Part shown: in pieces, positions 1 to 9,168 of the stretch | Position numbering within the stretch: the stretch's first letter is position 1 | Layout: the number at the start of each line of letters is the position of its first letter | Notes under the pieces: generated by a model | What the model was told of the DNA's origin: nothing | Database searches by the model: none | What the model saw: the letters and a program-made list of their open reading frames with translations, nothing else | Assembly: GCF_018882055.1 (NCBI RefSeq) | Contig: NZ_JACVPF010000001.1 | Location: forward strand, 124,001 to 188,000 | Length of the DNA stretch: 64,000 nt | From: Polynucleobacter sp. es-MAR-4 | GTDB taxonomy: Bacteria > Pseudomonadota > Gammaproteobacteria > Burkholderiales > Burkholderiaceae | Reading direction: 5' to 3' | Translations under genes and position numbers: made by a program

Positions 1-800
1 ATGCTGGCCGTAAAGCTTCCAGTGCTACCCCTTGGGATGGGGGTCAATTGCTCTCCAAAGAGCAGGGTGGCTGGGAGACGATTGCTCCCTCGGCCATCCC
101 GCAGTTAAAAGATGAGCGCTTGCCGCATGAGCTGTCTAAAGCAGAGCTAGAAGAGCTGATTAGTGCTTTTGTTGTTGCGGCGCAGCGTGCTGAGCGTGTC
201 GGTGTGGATGGCATCGAGTTGCATGGGGCGCATGGCTATCTCTTACATCAATTTCTATCGCCGATTGCCAATCAACGTACTGATGAATACGGTGGCTCCT
301 ATGAAAATCGCATTCGCTTTCCTTTGGAGTTATTTGCGGCGGTGCGCAAGGCATATCAAGGCGTATTGGGTATTCGGATTTCAGCAAGTGACTGGATTGA
401 GGGTGGTTGGACTCCGCAAGAGACTGCTGACTTTGCATCACTCCTCAAACCGCTGGGCTGTGACTTTGTTCACATCTCATCAGGTGGCATCTCACCGCTA
501 CAAAAAATTGCGATAGGGCCAAACTATCAAGTGCCATTTGCCAAGATCGTAAAAGACCAATCGGGTTTGCCTACGATGACGGTAGGTTTAATTACGGAGC
601 CTCAGCAGGCCGAGGATATTTTGCAAGCCGGTGAAGCGGATCTCATTGCTTTAGCCCGCGCATTTTTGTACAAGCCTCGCTGGGCCTGGGAAGCTGCTGC
701 AGCATTAGGCGGTACCGTGCCATCGAATGAGCGTTATTGGCGCTGTTTACCGCGAGAAGCGCAAGCTATTTTTGGTGACGTCAAAGTAGGGCAGCGATAA
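1..800 (+). CDS. NADH:flavin oxidoreductase, old yellow enzyme family (5' truncated by window edge)
   Basis: C-terminal two thirds of an FMN-dependent ene-reductase of the YqjM/OYE type. The reading frame is open from the first bases, and the first visible residues, AGRKAS followed by PWDGG, belong to the conserved substrate/FMN-binding region of this family, so the true start lies before the window. An in-frame TTG at 48 is internal. The core motif HGAHGYLLHQFLSP, followed by an NQRTDEYGGS-type stretch, and the C-terminal phosphate-binding region around EADLIALARAF are intact. Such enzymes reduce activated C=C bonds with NAD(P)H in the cytoplasm; the physiological substrate cannot be told from sequence. 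Confidence 0.9.
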   Translation, partial: AGRKASSATPWDGGQLLSKEQGGWETIAPSAIPQLKDERLPHELSKAELEELISAFVVAAQRAERVGVDGIELHGAHGYLLHQFLSPIANQRTDEYGGSYENRIRFPLELFAAVRKAYQGVLGIRISASDWIEGGWTPQETADFASLLKPLGCDFVHISSGGISPLQKIAIGPNYQVPFAKIVKDQSGLPTMTVGLITEPQQAEDILQAGEADLIALARAFLYKPRWAWEAAAALGGTVPSNERYWRCLPREAQAIFGDVKVGQR

Positions 801-854
801 TAGCGGCTTACCCAGTTTTCAATCTCCGAACTAAAAAACATAAACGAGTTATTA

Positions 855-1514
855 ATGAAGCATCACTCCGTAAGAGAATCTTGGCTAGAAGACGCCGTTA
901 GACATTTAGAACCTGTATTTTCAAAGGCAGGATATGCCATTCCGCCAGTGAGAGTGTCTTGTGGTTTTCCAGCCTCTAGCAGTCCGAGAACGACGCTGGG
1001 GCAATGTTGGCCGCGTGAGCGCTCTGGCGGCGGTGTCAATGAGATTTTCATTTCACCGAAGTTGGATGATCCAGTTCAATTGTTAGACACGCTAGTGCAT
1101 GAGTTATGTCATGCAGTAGATGACTGTTTTAGTGGTCATGGAGAAGACTTTAAGGGGATTGCTCAGACTGTAGGTCTAGAGGGCCCTGCCAGAATGGCGC
1201 ATGCTACTGAAGAGCTAATGGTGCGTTTGATGATGATCAGTCAAGAGCTTGGGCCATATCCCCATCAAGCAATCGTCTTTCCGCCACCAAGGCCTAGCAA
1301 TGCGAGTCGCAATAAAGCCAAATGTGCTCAGTGCGGATACGAGGTAACGCTATTGAAGAAGTGGGCTACCTATGGCGCCCCAATTTGCCCAAAAGACAAT
1401 ATTCGAATGCAGGAAGCAGTGGTCGAAACTATTGAAAATACGACCGAGCACGATACAGAATCTGTAACTGGATCCAAGCCTAAGGCCGATGAGATTCGTC
1501 GGGCGATTAGTTAA
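855..1514 (+). CDS. SprT-like zinc metallopeptidase with C-terminal zinc ribbon
   Basis: 219 residues. A HELCH motif at about residues 82-86 is the HExxH zinc-protease signature of SprT/SprTN-type domains, and a further His follows in SGHGEDF. A CAQC pair at about 157-160 with a later Cys near 178 suggests a zinc ribbon after the protease domain, which is the usual SprT architecture. The roughly 30 C-terminal residues are polar and look disordered. SprT-like proteins are thought to act on nucleic-acid-associated proteins, but the bacterial function is not well established. It lies 34 nt before the next gene on the same strand. The ATG start is the first in frame; the ribosome binding site is weak. 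Confidence 0.8.
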   Translation: MKHHSVRESWLEDAVRHLEPVFSKAGYAIPPVRVSCGFPASSSPRTTLGQCWPRERSGGGVNEIFISPKLDDPVQLLDTLVHELCHAVDDCFSGHGEDFKGIAQTVGLEGPARMAHATEELMVRLMMISQELGPYPHQAIVFPPPRPSNASRNKAKCAQCGYEVTLLKKWATYGAPICPKDNIRMQEAVVETIENTTEHDTESVTGSKPKADEIRRAIS

Positions 1515-1548
1515 CCCCATTCATATTGAAGATTGGATAAGACATTCA

Positions 1549-2634
1549 ATGAAGAAAAATAAAGTAATTAAAAATCCAAAAATTGCCGTTATTCCTGGCG
1601 ATGGAATCGGTAAAGAGGTGATGCCTGAGGGTGTTCGCGCATTAGAAGCCGCTAGCAAAAAGTTTGGTATCGGCATGCAGTTTGATCATTTTGATTTTGC
1701 TAGCTGTGATTACTATCTCGAGCATGGCAAGATGATGCCGGATGATTGGTTCGATACTCTGATGCAATACGATGCGATATTTTTTGGTGCTGTAGGTATG
1801 CCCAATATTCTTCCGGATCATGTTTCTTTATGGGGAAGCCTCATTCAGTTTCGTCGCTGCTTTGACCAGTACGTCAATTTGCGACCAGTTCGACTGCTCC
1901 CCGGCGTTCCATGCCCACTAGCGAATCGCAAACCAGGCGACATTGATTTTTACGTTGTACGTGAAAATACGGAGGGTGAATATTCCAGTGTTGGCGGGAA
2001 AATGTTCCCTGATACTGATCGTGAGTTTGTTATTCAAGAATCTATCTTTACTAGGCAAGGTGTCGACCGCATTCTTCAGTACGCTTTTGACTTGGCTCAA
2101 AGTCGTCCAAAGAAGCATTTAACTTCAGCCACCAAGTCCAACGGTATTGCTATCACCATGCCGTATTGGGATGAGCGGGTTGAAGAAATGGCCAAGCAAT
2201 TTGGCGACGTGAGAATGGATAAATATCATATCGATATCTTGGCTGCGCACTTTGTGATGAACCCTGATCGATTTGATGTTGTAGTGGCCAGCAATCTGTT
2301 TGGTGATATCTTGTCGGATTTGGGGCCAGCTTGTACTGGGACAATTGCTGTAGCGCCATCAGGAAGTATTAATCCAGAAGGGAAGTTCCCCTCTTTGTTT
2401 GAGCCAGTTCATGGTTCTGCACCGGATATCTTCGGCAAAATGATTGCTAATCCAATTGGGCAGATCTGGTCTGGATCAATGATGTTGGATCACCTAGGTT
2501 ATCCGGAGGCAGGCAAGGCCATCTTTAATGCCATTGAGCGGGTTCTTGCTGCAGATAATTCGCCACTCACGCCTGACTTGGGTGGCAAGGCCCGTACGGA
2601 TGAGTTGGGTAAAGCGATCGCAGCCGAAATCTAA
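1549..2634 (+). CDS. Tartrate/D-malate dehydrogenase-type beta-decarboxylating dehydrogenase
   Basis: 361 residues from the ATG at 1549. An upstream in-frame start at 1489 would overlap the preceding gene and add residues unlike the family, so 1549 is preferred. The N-terminal IPGDGIGKEV motif and the NLFGDILSDLG motif are hallmarks of the isocitrate/isopropylmalate dehydrogenase superfamily. The VRENTEGEYS stretch and the overall length fit tartrate dehydrogenase/D-malate dehydrogenase rather than LeuB or Icd. These cytoplasmic NAD-dependent enzymes oxidise and decarboxylate tartrate or D-malate with Mn or Mg plus K+. Substrate assignment within this family is unreliable from sequence alone. 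Confidence 0.85.
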   Translation: MKKNKVIKNPKIAVIPGDGIGKEVMPEGVRALEAASKKFGIGMQFDHFDFASCDYYLEHGKMMPDDWFDTLMQYDAIFFGAVGMPNILPDHVSLWGSLIQFRRCFDQYVNLRPVRLLPGVPCPLANRKPGDIDFYVVRENTEGEYSSVGGKMFPDTDREFVIQESIFTRQGVDRILQYAFDLAQSRPKKHLTSATKSNGIAITMPYWDERVEEMAKQFGDVRMDKYHIDILAAHFVMNPDRFDVVVASNLFGDILSDLGPACTGTIAVAPSGSINPEGKFPSLFEPVHGSAPDIFGKMIANPIGQIWSGSMMLDHLGYPEAGKAIFNAIERVLAADNSPLTPDLGGKARTDELGKAIAAEI

Positions 2635-2654
2635 ATTCGTATTGAATTTGGTAG

Positions 2655-3365
2655 TCAGTTAGCTGTTGCAGAAGGACTCCATACGGGGTCCTTTTTGCTT
2701 GCTTTGGCAATCTCACCCAAAATCTTTTCGTGTAGCTGGCAGTCTTCATCACTGGCGGCCATGAGTTTCAGATTCGCTGGTAATGCTTTCATTTGACCCG
2801 ATGCATCTGTACCGACGGTATAGTCAATTAGGTCAATTGAGAGATCTTCTTGACCACGTGTCATCGCTACATAGACTTCAGCCAATAGCTGGGCATCCAA
2901 TAAAGCGCCGTGCAAGGTTCTATGTTGGTTGCTAATAGCGAAGCGTTCACAGAGTGCATCCAGCGAATTGCGCTTCCCTGGAAACATTTGACGCGCATCT
3001 AAAAGGGTGTCGGTAATTTTTGAGGCAAGACCTCTAAAAGCAGGGCGCTTCAGTAGAGCAAATTCGTTATCCAAGAATCCCAAGTCAAATGCCGCGTTAT
3101 GAATAACTACTTCAGCGCCATCCACAAACTCAATTAGTTCTTCAACGATATTGGCAAAAACTGGCTTATCCGATAAGAACTCACGTGAGAGTCCGTGAAC
3201 GGCAAAAGCGCCTGCATCGATGTCACGTTCTGGGTTAATGTAGTAGTGAAAGGTACGATCGGTTAATCGACGGCCAATCATTTCAACGCAACCGATTTCA
3301 ATAATGCGATCGCCTGTAGCGGGATTAAGACCGGTAGTTTCCGTATCGAGAATAACTTGACGCAT
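2655..3365 (-). CDS. dnaQ: DNA polymerase III epsilon subunit (3'-5' proofreading exonuclease)
   Basis: 236 residues. The DEDDh exonuclease motifs are visible: DTETTG near residue 7 (Exo I), HNAAFDLGFLD (Exo II) and H-x4-D in LHGALLDAQ (Exo III). The short C-terminal tail after the nuclease domain would bind the alpha subunit. Its ATG overlaps the stop of the upstream RND transporter gene by one base (TAATG), so it is translationally coupled to an efflux pump. In related genomes dnaQ usually follows rnhA directly; here the pump genes lie between them. Confidence 0.95.
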   Translation of the reverse strand: MRQVILDTETTGLNPATGDRIIEIGCVEMIGRRLTDRTFHYYINPERDIDAGAFAVHGLSREFLSDKPVFANIVEELIEFVDGAEVVIHNAAFDLGFLDNEFALLKRPAFRGLASKITDTLLDARQMFPGKRNSLDALCERFAISNQHRTLHGALLDAQLLAEVYVAMTRGQEDLSIDLIDYTVGTDASGQMKALPANLKLMAASDEDCQLHEKILGEIAKASKKDPVWSPSATAN

Positions 3366-6300
3366 TAGGTGCCTTCTAACACAGATGGTGGGATTTCCAT
3401 GGGCCCATTACCTGCATATTTATCTAAATAGAGGTAAATCACGGGGGTAATGATGAGGGTTACAAATTGCGAGAAGATTAAGCCTCCCGCTACGCTGATA
3501 CCCAGAGGTTGGCGCAACTCCGCTCCAGCACCCAATCCAAGGGCAATAGGAAGCGCACCCATCAGCGCGGCGATCGTTGTCATCATGATGGGTCTAAATC
3601 GCAAGATACAAGCTTCACGAATAGCCTTCTCAGGCGACATGCCTTGATTACGTTGTGCATCCAGTGCAAAGTCAATCATCAAGATCGCATTCTTTTTCAC
3701 AATACCAATGAGCAGCAAAATACCAATCGAAGCAACAATGGTTAACTCAAATCCAAAGATGCGCAATGACAAGATGGCGCCAATCGCAGCGGAGGGTAGT
3801 CCGGCCAAGATAGTGAGGGGGTGAATGTAACTCTCATAGAGCACACCCAGCAAAATGTAAATCACACCCAGTGCTGCCAGGATCAAGATGATTTGACCGG
3901 ATTGATTATCTTTAAATACGGCAGCATCACCACCGTAGCTCGTAATGATCGAAGGTGGTAAACCCACTTCCTTGACAAAGCCATCAATTGCTTTGGTAGC
4001 ATCGCCCAGAAAGACATCTGGTGCCAAGTTAAATGAAATGGTGACCGCTGGAATTTGACCTTGATGATTTACTGCTGTCGGTCCAATGCTGCGAACAAAG
4101 GTCGCTAGGCTTGATAGGGGGATAAGCTTATCCGTTGCGCGACCTCTGACATAGACCTTATTCAGATCGGTCTCAAACTGACGATCATTTTCAGCGGTTT
4201 CTAGAATGACATAGTAGGTATTGACCGGTGTATAGATTGTCGATACCTGCCGCTCTCCAAAGGAGTTGTAGAGCGCATTACGAATATCGGCAATAGTTAC
4301 ACCAGCACTAGCTGCCTGCTCACGATTAATCTCAATCTTGACGTTAAGCCCCTTGAGTTGAGAGTCGCTGGTGACGTCGCGGAAGATGGGGTCAGCGCGC
4401 ATTTTTTGGGTGAGCTTATCTGCCCAATCGTTAACGCCTTCAAAGCCGACACTCTGCAAAGTAAATTGATAGCGACTCTTACTGCTACGTCCACCCAGTT
4501 GTAAGTTTTGAACGGGGCGCATGTATACCTGCAGCCCTGGGATTTCTTTAAATTTATTGCGCAAGCCCTCGATGACCTTGCTCATCTTCTCGCGATCGCC
4601 CTTGGGTTTCAGGATGATGAAAAAACGTCCGGTATTGCGTCCAGCGCTTTGACCGCCACCCAAAATAGAGATTGAATTAGCCACATTGGGATCATTATTT
4701 ACGATCTCAGCTGCACGATCTTGAAGCTCCAGCATGGTCTTAAAGGAAGTGTCTTCTGAAGCCTCAGTGGTTGCTGTAATTTGACCAATATCTTCTTCTG
4801 GAAAAAAACCTTTTGGACTATAGACGAATAGAGCAATCGTGATGAAGAAAGAAGCAATTGCTCCCCACAATACTTTTTTACGATTAGCTAAGGCTAGATC
4901 TAAATAGTGAATGTAGGTTTTGAGTGAGTAGTCAAAGATGCGATCAAACTTTTTCGTGATGGCATATTCTTTTGGATGGTCGCCAGGCTTTGGTAGGAAG
5001 CGACTGCAGAGGAGAGGCACGATCGTGAGAGAAACCACCGCCGATACCAAAATGGAAAGCGATACCACCACTGCGAATTCTCTGAAGAGTAGGCCAATTG
5101 GACCGGCCATAAAGAAGAGAGGGATAAATACAGCTACCAAAGAAATGGAGATGGAGATAATCGTGAATCCCACTTCTTTGCTGCCTTTAAGTGATGCCTT
5201 GAGGGGATCCATACCCTGCTCAATGTAGCGCATGATGTTCTCTAGAACAACGATGGCATCGTCCACCACCAGGCCGACGGCAAGAGTAATCCCCAGAAGA
5301 GAAATGTTGTCTAAGCTATAGCCCAAGAAGTAGAGTAAGAAGAATGCCCCAATCAGGGAGATTGGCAAACTCACTGAAGGGATGAGCGTTGCAGATAGTC
5401 GTTTCAGGAATAAGAAGATGACAAGGACCACCAAAAGAATGGTCAGGATTAGCGTCACATTAACGTCATGAATTGCTTCAATAATTGACAGAGATCTATC
5501 GTTGATCAATGTCAGCTGAATTGATGCTGGCATTTGCTCTTTAAATGTGGGAAGTAATTTTTTAACCGCTGCAACCACATCAACCGTATTGGCATTTGGC
5601 TGACGCATAATACCGATCGCAATTGAGCGCTCGCCGCCGGAAGTAGCAAAAGTCTTTACGTCCTCAAAACTTTCTTGCACATCGGCCACGTCGCGAAGAT
5701 ATACCGGTAAGCCATTGCGCTGAGCAATAACTAGGTTGCCGAATTCTTCTGCTTTAACTAGTTGAGGATTGGCATAAATGGTGATCAGCTGACGAGGGCC
5801 ATCCAAAGTGCCGACTGGGCTATTGGTATTGGCTTTATTAATTGCCAGAGCCAACTCTTCCATCGTGATGTTGCGGTTGCCTAGAGCATCTGGTCGAACG
5901 CTGACTCGAACCGCATATCGTTTAGCCCCGTAGACCAAGACTTGCGATACACCCGTAATCGTAGAGAGTGAGGGCGCTAAGAGATTTTCTGCGTAGGCAT
6001 TGATCTCAGACAGACTCATGGATGGTGAACTCATCCGAATCACGAGGACCGCTGTATCTGCGGGGTTGATTTTGCGGTAGGACGGTGGAACCGTCATTTC
6101 AATAGGAAGTCTTCTTTGGGCACGCAAGAGTGCCGCCTGAACATCCACCGCTGCTTTGTCGATATCCCGATCGTTCGTAAATTCGAGGGTGATATTAGTC
6201 GAGCCCAGGGTATTGGTTGAGCTAATAACTTTGATGCCATCAATTGTGGAAAATTCTTTTTCTAATGGCAGCGCCACAGAAGATGCCATGTTTTCTGGTG

Positions 6301-6463
6301 CAGCACCAGGCAGACTGGCGCTTACCGAAATGATGGGTGTATTAAAGCTGGGAAGAGCTGCAACGGGGATCTTGAAGTACGCAACCGTACCTGCAATCAC
6401 CGTTGCAATTGATAACAGCACCGTCATGACGGGCCGTCTAATACATAACTCTGAAAGCGTCAT
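3365..6463 (-). CDS. RND-family multidrug efflux permease (MdtC/AcrB-like)
   Basis: 1032 residues, the normal length for an HAE1-type inner-membrane proton/drug antiporter. The N terminus (SELCIRRPVMTVLL) and the PAxxAVDVQ-type pore-domain region resemble MdtB/MdtC-type pumps. The transmembrane helix carrying VDDAIVVLEN holds the proton-relay aspartates. Twelve membrane segments are expected, with two large periplasmic loops. Its start overlaps the stop of the membrane-fusion gene by 4 nt, and its stop touches the dnaQ start. No outer-membrane channel gene is in the window, so a TolC-like partner must be encoded elsewhere. Confidence 0.93.
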   Translation of the reverse strand: MTLSELCIRRPVMTVLLSIATVIAGTVAYFKIPVAALPSFNTPIISVSASLPGAAPENMASSVALPLEKEFSTIDGIKVISSTNTLGSTNITLEFTNDRDIDKAAVDVQAALLRAQRRLPIEMTVPPSYRKINPADTAVLVIRMSSPSMSLSEINAYAENLLAPSLSTITGVSQVLVYGAKRYAVRVSVRPDALGNRNITMEELALAINKANTNSPVGTLDGPRQLITIYANPQLVKAEEFGNLVIAQRNGLPVYLRDVADVQESFEDVKTFATSGGERSIAIGIMRQPNANTVDVVAAVKKLLPTFKEQMPASIQLTLINDRSLSIIEAIHDVNVTLILTILLVVLVIFLFLKRLSATLIPSVSLPISLIGAFFLLYFLGYSLDNISLLGITLAVGLVVDDAIVVLENIMRYIEQGMDPLKASLKGSKEVGFTIISISISLVAVFIPLFFMAGPIGLLFREFAVVVSLSILVSAVVSLTIVPLLCSRFLPKPGDHPKEYAITKKFDRIFDYSLKTYIHYLDLALANRKKVLWGAIASFFITIALFVYSPKGFFPEEDIGQITATTEASEDTSFKTMLELQDRAAEIVNNDPNVANSISILGGGQSAGRNTGRFFIILKPKGDREKMSKVIEGLRNKFKEIPGLQVYMRPVQNLQLGGRSSKSRYQFTLQSVGFEGVNDWADKLTQKMRADPIFRDVTSDSQLKGLNVKIEINREQAASAGVTIADIRNALYNSFGERQVSTIYTPVNTYYVILETAENDRQFETDLNKVYVRGRATDKLIPLSSLATFVRSIGPTAVNHQGQIPAVTISFNLAPDVFLGDATKAIDGFVKEVGLPPSIITSYGGDAAVFKDNQSGQIILILAALGVIYILLGVLYESYIHPLTILAGLPSAAIGAILSLRIFGFELTIVASIGILLLIGIVKKNAILMIDFALDAQRNQGMSPEKAIREACILRFRPIMMTTIAALMGALPIALGLGAGAELRQPLGISVAGGLIFSQFVTLIITPVIYLYLDKYAGNGPMEIPPSVLEGT

Positions 6464-7812
6464 TTTTTCTCTGGGGCAGGTGCCGCTGCTTTAGCTGGAG
6501 CGGGTGCAGCAGTTTGCTTTTTTGCTTCCCTAATCTTGCTGCCAGGGCGTAAGTTCTGCTTACCCTCTACAACGATTCGGTCGCCCGCTTCGATTCCATT
6601 AATTACTGAAGTGCCTTGATATTCATAAACGACTTTAATGGGTTTAGGCTGAACCTTGTCATCCTTATCTACAACATAAACCAAGCGTCCCTTAGGGCTG
6701 ATGACGATTGCTTCAGATGGCACTGCAATGGCGTCCTTGAGGGTATTGGCATTTAGTGAGACGCGGGCAAATTGACCGGGCAATAAAGTCATCTTCTCAT
6801 TAGGAATTTGAGCGCGCACACGCACCGCTGCAATGCTTGGGTCTACTTGGTTGTCAATCACAAGGACTTCACCTTCATAGGCAGATTTGGCATCATTGCC
6901 AACGCTGACTTTGACTTTTAATGGCTTGTCAGCCTGCTTGCCTTCCATTAACAAAGGAATATCTTTTTCAGGCACTACAAATTGGACGTTAATGGGATTG
7001 AGTTGGGTAATCGTCACCATAGAGCCCACGCTAGATGTTGCCGTTGAGCTAGTGGCAGTTGTGACGATATTGCTTGCTTGAACCAAGGATCCTGGAAAGA
7101 CATTCACAATACCTGCGCGACCTGCAATAGGGGAGCGAATGGAATCAAAAGAGAGTTGCACTTCGGCTGAGCGTGCAGCAGCTTGAGCTGACTTTGCATT
7201 GGCTAGTGATGTCTCTAAGCCTGCCTTAGAAATAAAGTTCTTGGCGACCAATTCTTTGGCGCGTAAGTATTGTTTCTGTGCATCATCAGCCAATGCCTTT
7301 AATTTCTCATAGTTGGCGCGATCATTGCGATCGTCCAGAGTGAAGAGGAGTTCACCTTCTTTAACTTCTTGCCCATCTTTAACGTGAATCGCTTTCACGG
7401 TATTGGTAGTCATTGGGCGAATATCAACGATGCTGCTAGAGATGATCGTTCCAGTCGCTTCAATAATTAAGGGGATATCTTTCTTCTCCACAACGACACT
7501 AGTAATAGTTTGTGGCCCACCTGCTTTGCCAGCTGCCGGGAAGAAGTAATCAAATGCTTTTGACCCAGCATACAAAACTACCAACACAATCAAAATACGC
7601 CACTTGTATTTAATGACGAATTCTTTTGCTGTTGCGTAGTCTATTTTTTTGACTTTATCGAGGTGAGGCGAGAGTTTTTGCCAAAGCTTACAGAGGCGTG
7701 CCTTCACCGAATTTTTGAGTGCGGGTAATTTGGCAAGCGCTTTATCGAGTGCTGATTCAATTTTTGACACGGTCTCGGTTTTTTTCTTGGTTCTATATGG
7801 GTTTAGCGGCAA
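6460..7812 (-). CDS. RND efflux periplasmic adaptor (membrane-fusion protein, HlyD/AcrA type)
   Basis: 450 residues. One transmembrane segment lies at about residues 72-90 (ILIVLVVLY). It is preceded by an unusually long, lysine-rich N-terminal cytoplasmic region of about 70 residues that contains no internal Met. After it come the biotinyl-lipoyl half motifs (VKAIHVKDGQEVKEGELLF and later SIRSPIAGRAGIVNVFPGS), the helical hairpin between them, the beta-barrel domain and an Ala/Pro/Lys-rich tail. It bridges the inner-membrane pump and an outer-membrane channel. It is the first gene of the pump pair and overlaps the permease gene by 4 nt. Confidence 0.92.
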   Translation of the reverse strand: MPLNPYRTKKKTETVSKIESALDKALAKLPALKNSVKARLCKLWQKLSPHLDKVKKIDYATAKEFVIKYKWRILIVLVVLYAGSKAFDYFFPAAGKAGGPQTITSVVVEKKDIPLIIEATGTIISSSIVDIRPMTTNTVKAIHVKDGQEVKEGELLFTLDDRNDRANYEKLKALADDAQKQYLRAKELVAKNFISKAGLETSLANAKSAQAAARSAEVQLSFDSIRSPIAGRAGIVNVFPGSLVQASNIVTTATSSTATSSVGSMVTITQLNPINVQFVVPEKDIPLLMEGKQADKPLKVKVSVGNDAKSAYEGEVLVIDNQVDPSIAAVRVRAQIPNEKMTLLPGQFARVSLNANTLKDAIAVPSEAIVISPKGRLVYVVDKDDKVQPKPIKVVYEYQGTSVINGIEAGDRIVVEGKQNLRPGSKIREAKKQTAAPAPAKAAAPAPEKK

Positions 7813-7886
7813 ATTCAGTACCAGCTTTGAATCTGCTCATTCTCTCATAAGACCGCTAAAAACGGGCTTGTGGAGACCCATTCAGC

Positions 7887-8342
7887 CTAGGGTAGGAATT
7901 CTTCTACGCCTTTGTTTGCCAGGAGGTCGGCAAGCTCATTTCCGGGGTGGCCATTGTGGCCACGTACCCAATGCCAAGAGATCTGGTGGTCGGGGATTAG
8001 GGCATCTAATTCTTGCCATAAATCGGCATTCTTGACCGGATCCTTGCTGGCAGTCTTCCAGCCTCTTTTTTTCCAACCCTCTAGCCACTCAGTCACACCT
8101 TTTTGAACATATTGGGAGTCGGTCCACAGCTCAACCGAGCTAGTTTGCTTGAGTGCTTTTAGTGCATGGATAACTGCGCTAATTTCCATGCGGTTATTGG
8201 TGGTGTGTTCGGCGCCACCATGCAAATGCTTCTCATGTCCGCCTGAACGAAGAACTGCTCCCCAGCCGCCAGGTCCAGGATTGCCTTTGCAGGCACCATC
8301 GGTGTAAATGACAATATGGGGTAGGGATTTGGTATGCGGCAT
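7887..8342 (-). CDS. rnhA: Ribonuclease HI
   Basis: 151 residues, close to the 155 of the E. coli enzyme. The catalytic carboxylates are visible: Asp in [14 protein letters not shown], Glu in NNRMEISAV, Asp in LWTDSQYV and the last Asp in LADLLANKG. It degrades the RNA strand of RNA:DNA hybrids in the cytoplasm. It starts 4 nt after the stop of the methyltransferase gene and is followed after 74 nt by the efflux genes on the same strand. Confidence 0.96.
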   Translation of the reverse strand: MPHTKSLPHIVIYTDGACKGNPGPGGWGAVLRSGGHEKHLHGGAEHTTNNRMEISAVIHALKALKQTSSVELWTDSQYVQKGVTEWLEGWKKRGWKTASKDPVKNADLWQELDALIPDHQISWHWVRGHNGHPGNELADLLANKGVEEFLP

Positions 8343-8346
8343 ACCG

Positions 8347-9162
8347 TTAATTTACTTCGTCTTGGCCTTTTACCAAATTCTGCCGACTTTCGGCTGCTGG
8401 ACTTAATTGAGCCATTGCCGGTATGCGTAAGCCTTGGACTTGTCCAATTAAGCGAATGCCTTGCTGGCGCTTGATGGCGGAAACTAAGAAAACAGCACCA
8501 AAAATAGGCCACCAGCGGTTACCAGCGGGCTCCATAAAGTCCATTCTAGCCATGCCAGATTCACCGCTTAAAGGGAGTTTGTAGCAGCCAAAATGACCCC
8601 GATCTAATGAGAAGTTCAATAGCTGCAACCAGTCTTTAATTCTGAGTAGGCTAATAAATTGACCATCTCTTGGTAAATAGGGGCTGCCGATCAGTCTGCT
8701 CAGATATTGGCGCATACCCCAAAGACTGGCTGGGTTGAAGCCTGAAATAATCAAGCGGCCTTCAGGGCGAAGTACGCGCTCAGCCTCTCGCAGAATTTGA
8801 TGGGGATCAGCAGCGAATTCCAAAACATGAGGCAGTACTAATAAATCAATGCTTTCAGAGGCAAACGGTAGCTCATTGGCATTGCCCTCAATCTGATGCC
8901 AGTTAAATTGACTGGCCTCTTTTTGGCGATCATTGGAATGGATTAACAGGGCATGCAAGGGCATGCGGTTTTCTACCAAAGTATTGATTTGCGGCAAACC
9001 GATTTGTACAGCATAAAAACCAAAGACATCGGCCACAATTTGATTGAAGCATTTCTGCTCCCATGCAAGCACATAGCGTCCAGGAGGCGATTGCAGCCAC
9101 TTTTCCCATGAACTCCATGGTGGTGCAGGCATCTGAGATGGGGTGGGTGGGGTTGGTATCAT
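8347..9162 (-). CDS. Class I SAM-dependent methyltransferase
   Basis: 271 residues. The Rossmann-type methyltransferase core is recognisable from the [19 protein letters not shown] region (motif with the acidic loop) and [19 protein letters not shown] (post-core motif). The classic GxGxG loop at the N-terminal side is poorly conserved. A gene of this kind directly upstream of rnhA is conserved in Burkholderiales; its substrate is unknown to me. The start used here leaves only 6 nt before the divergent gloB start. A second in-frame ATG at residue 11 (codon ending at 9132) would relax that. Confidence 0.8.
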   Translation of the reverse strand: MIPTPPTPSQMPAPPWSSWEKWLQSPPGRYVLAWEQKCFNQIVADVFGFYAVQIGLPQINTLVENRMPLHALLIHSNDRQKEASQFNWHQIEGNANELPFASESIDLLVLPHVLEFAADPHQILREAERVLRPEGRLIISGFNPASLWGMRQYLSRLIGSPYLPRDGQFISLLRIKDWLQLLNFSLDRGHFGCYKLPLSGESGMARMDFMEPAGNRWWPIFGAVFLVSAIKRQQGIRLIGQVQGLRIPAMAQLSPAAESRQNLVKGQDEVN

Positions 9163-9168
9163 GGGTCT

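Noticed and set aside
160..516. Two overlapping open frames inside the flavin oxidoreductase gene
   Set aside because: Shadows of a gene with full family motifs; amino acid composition atypical.
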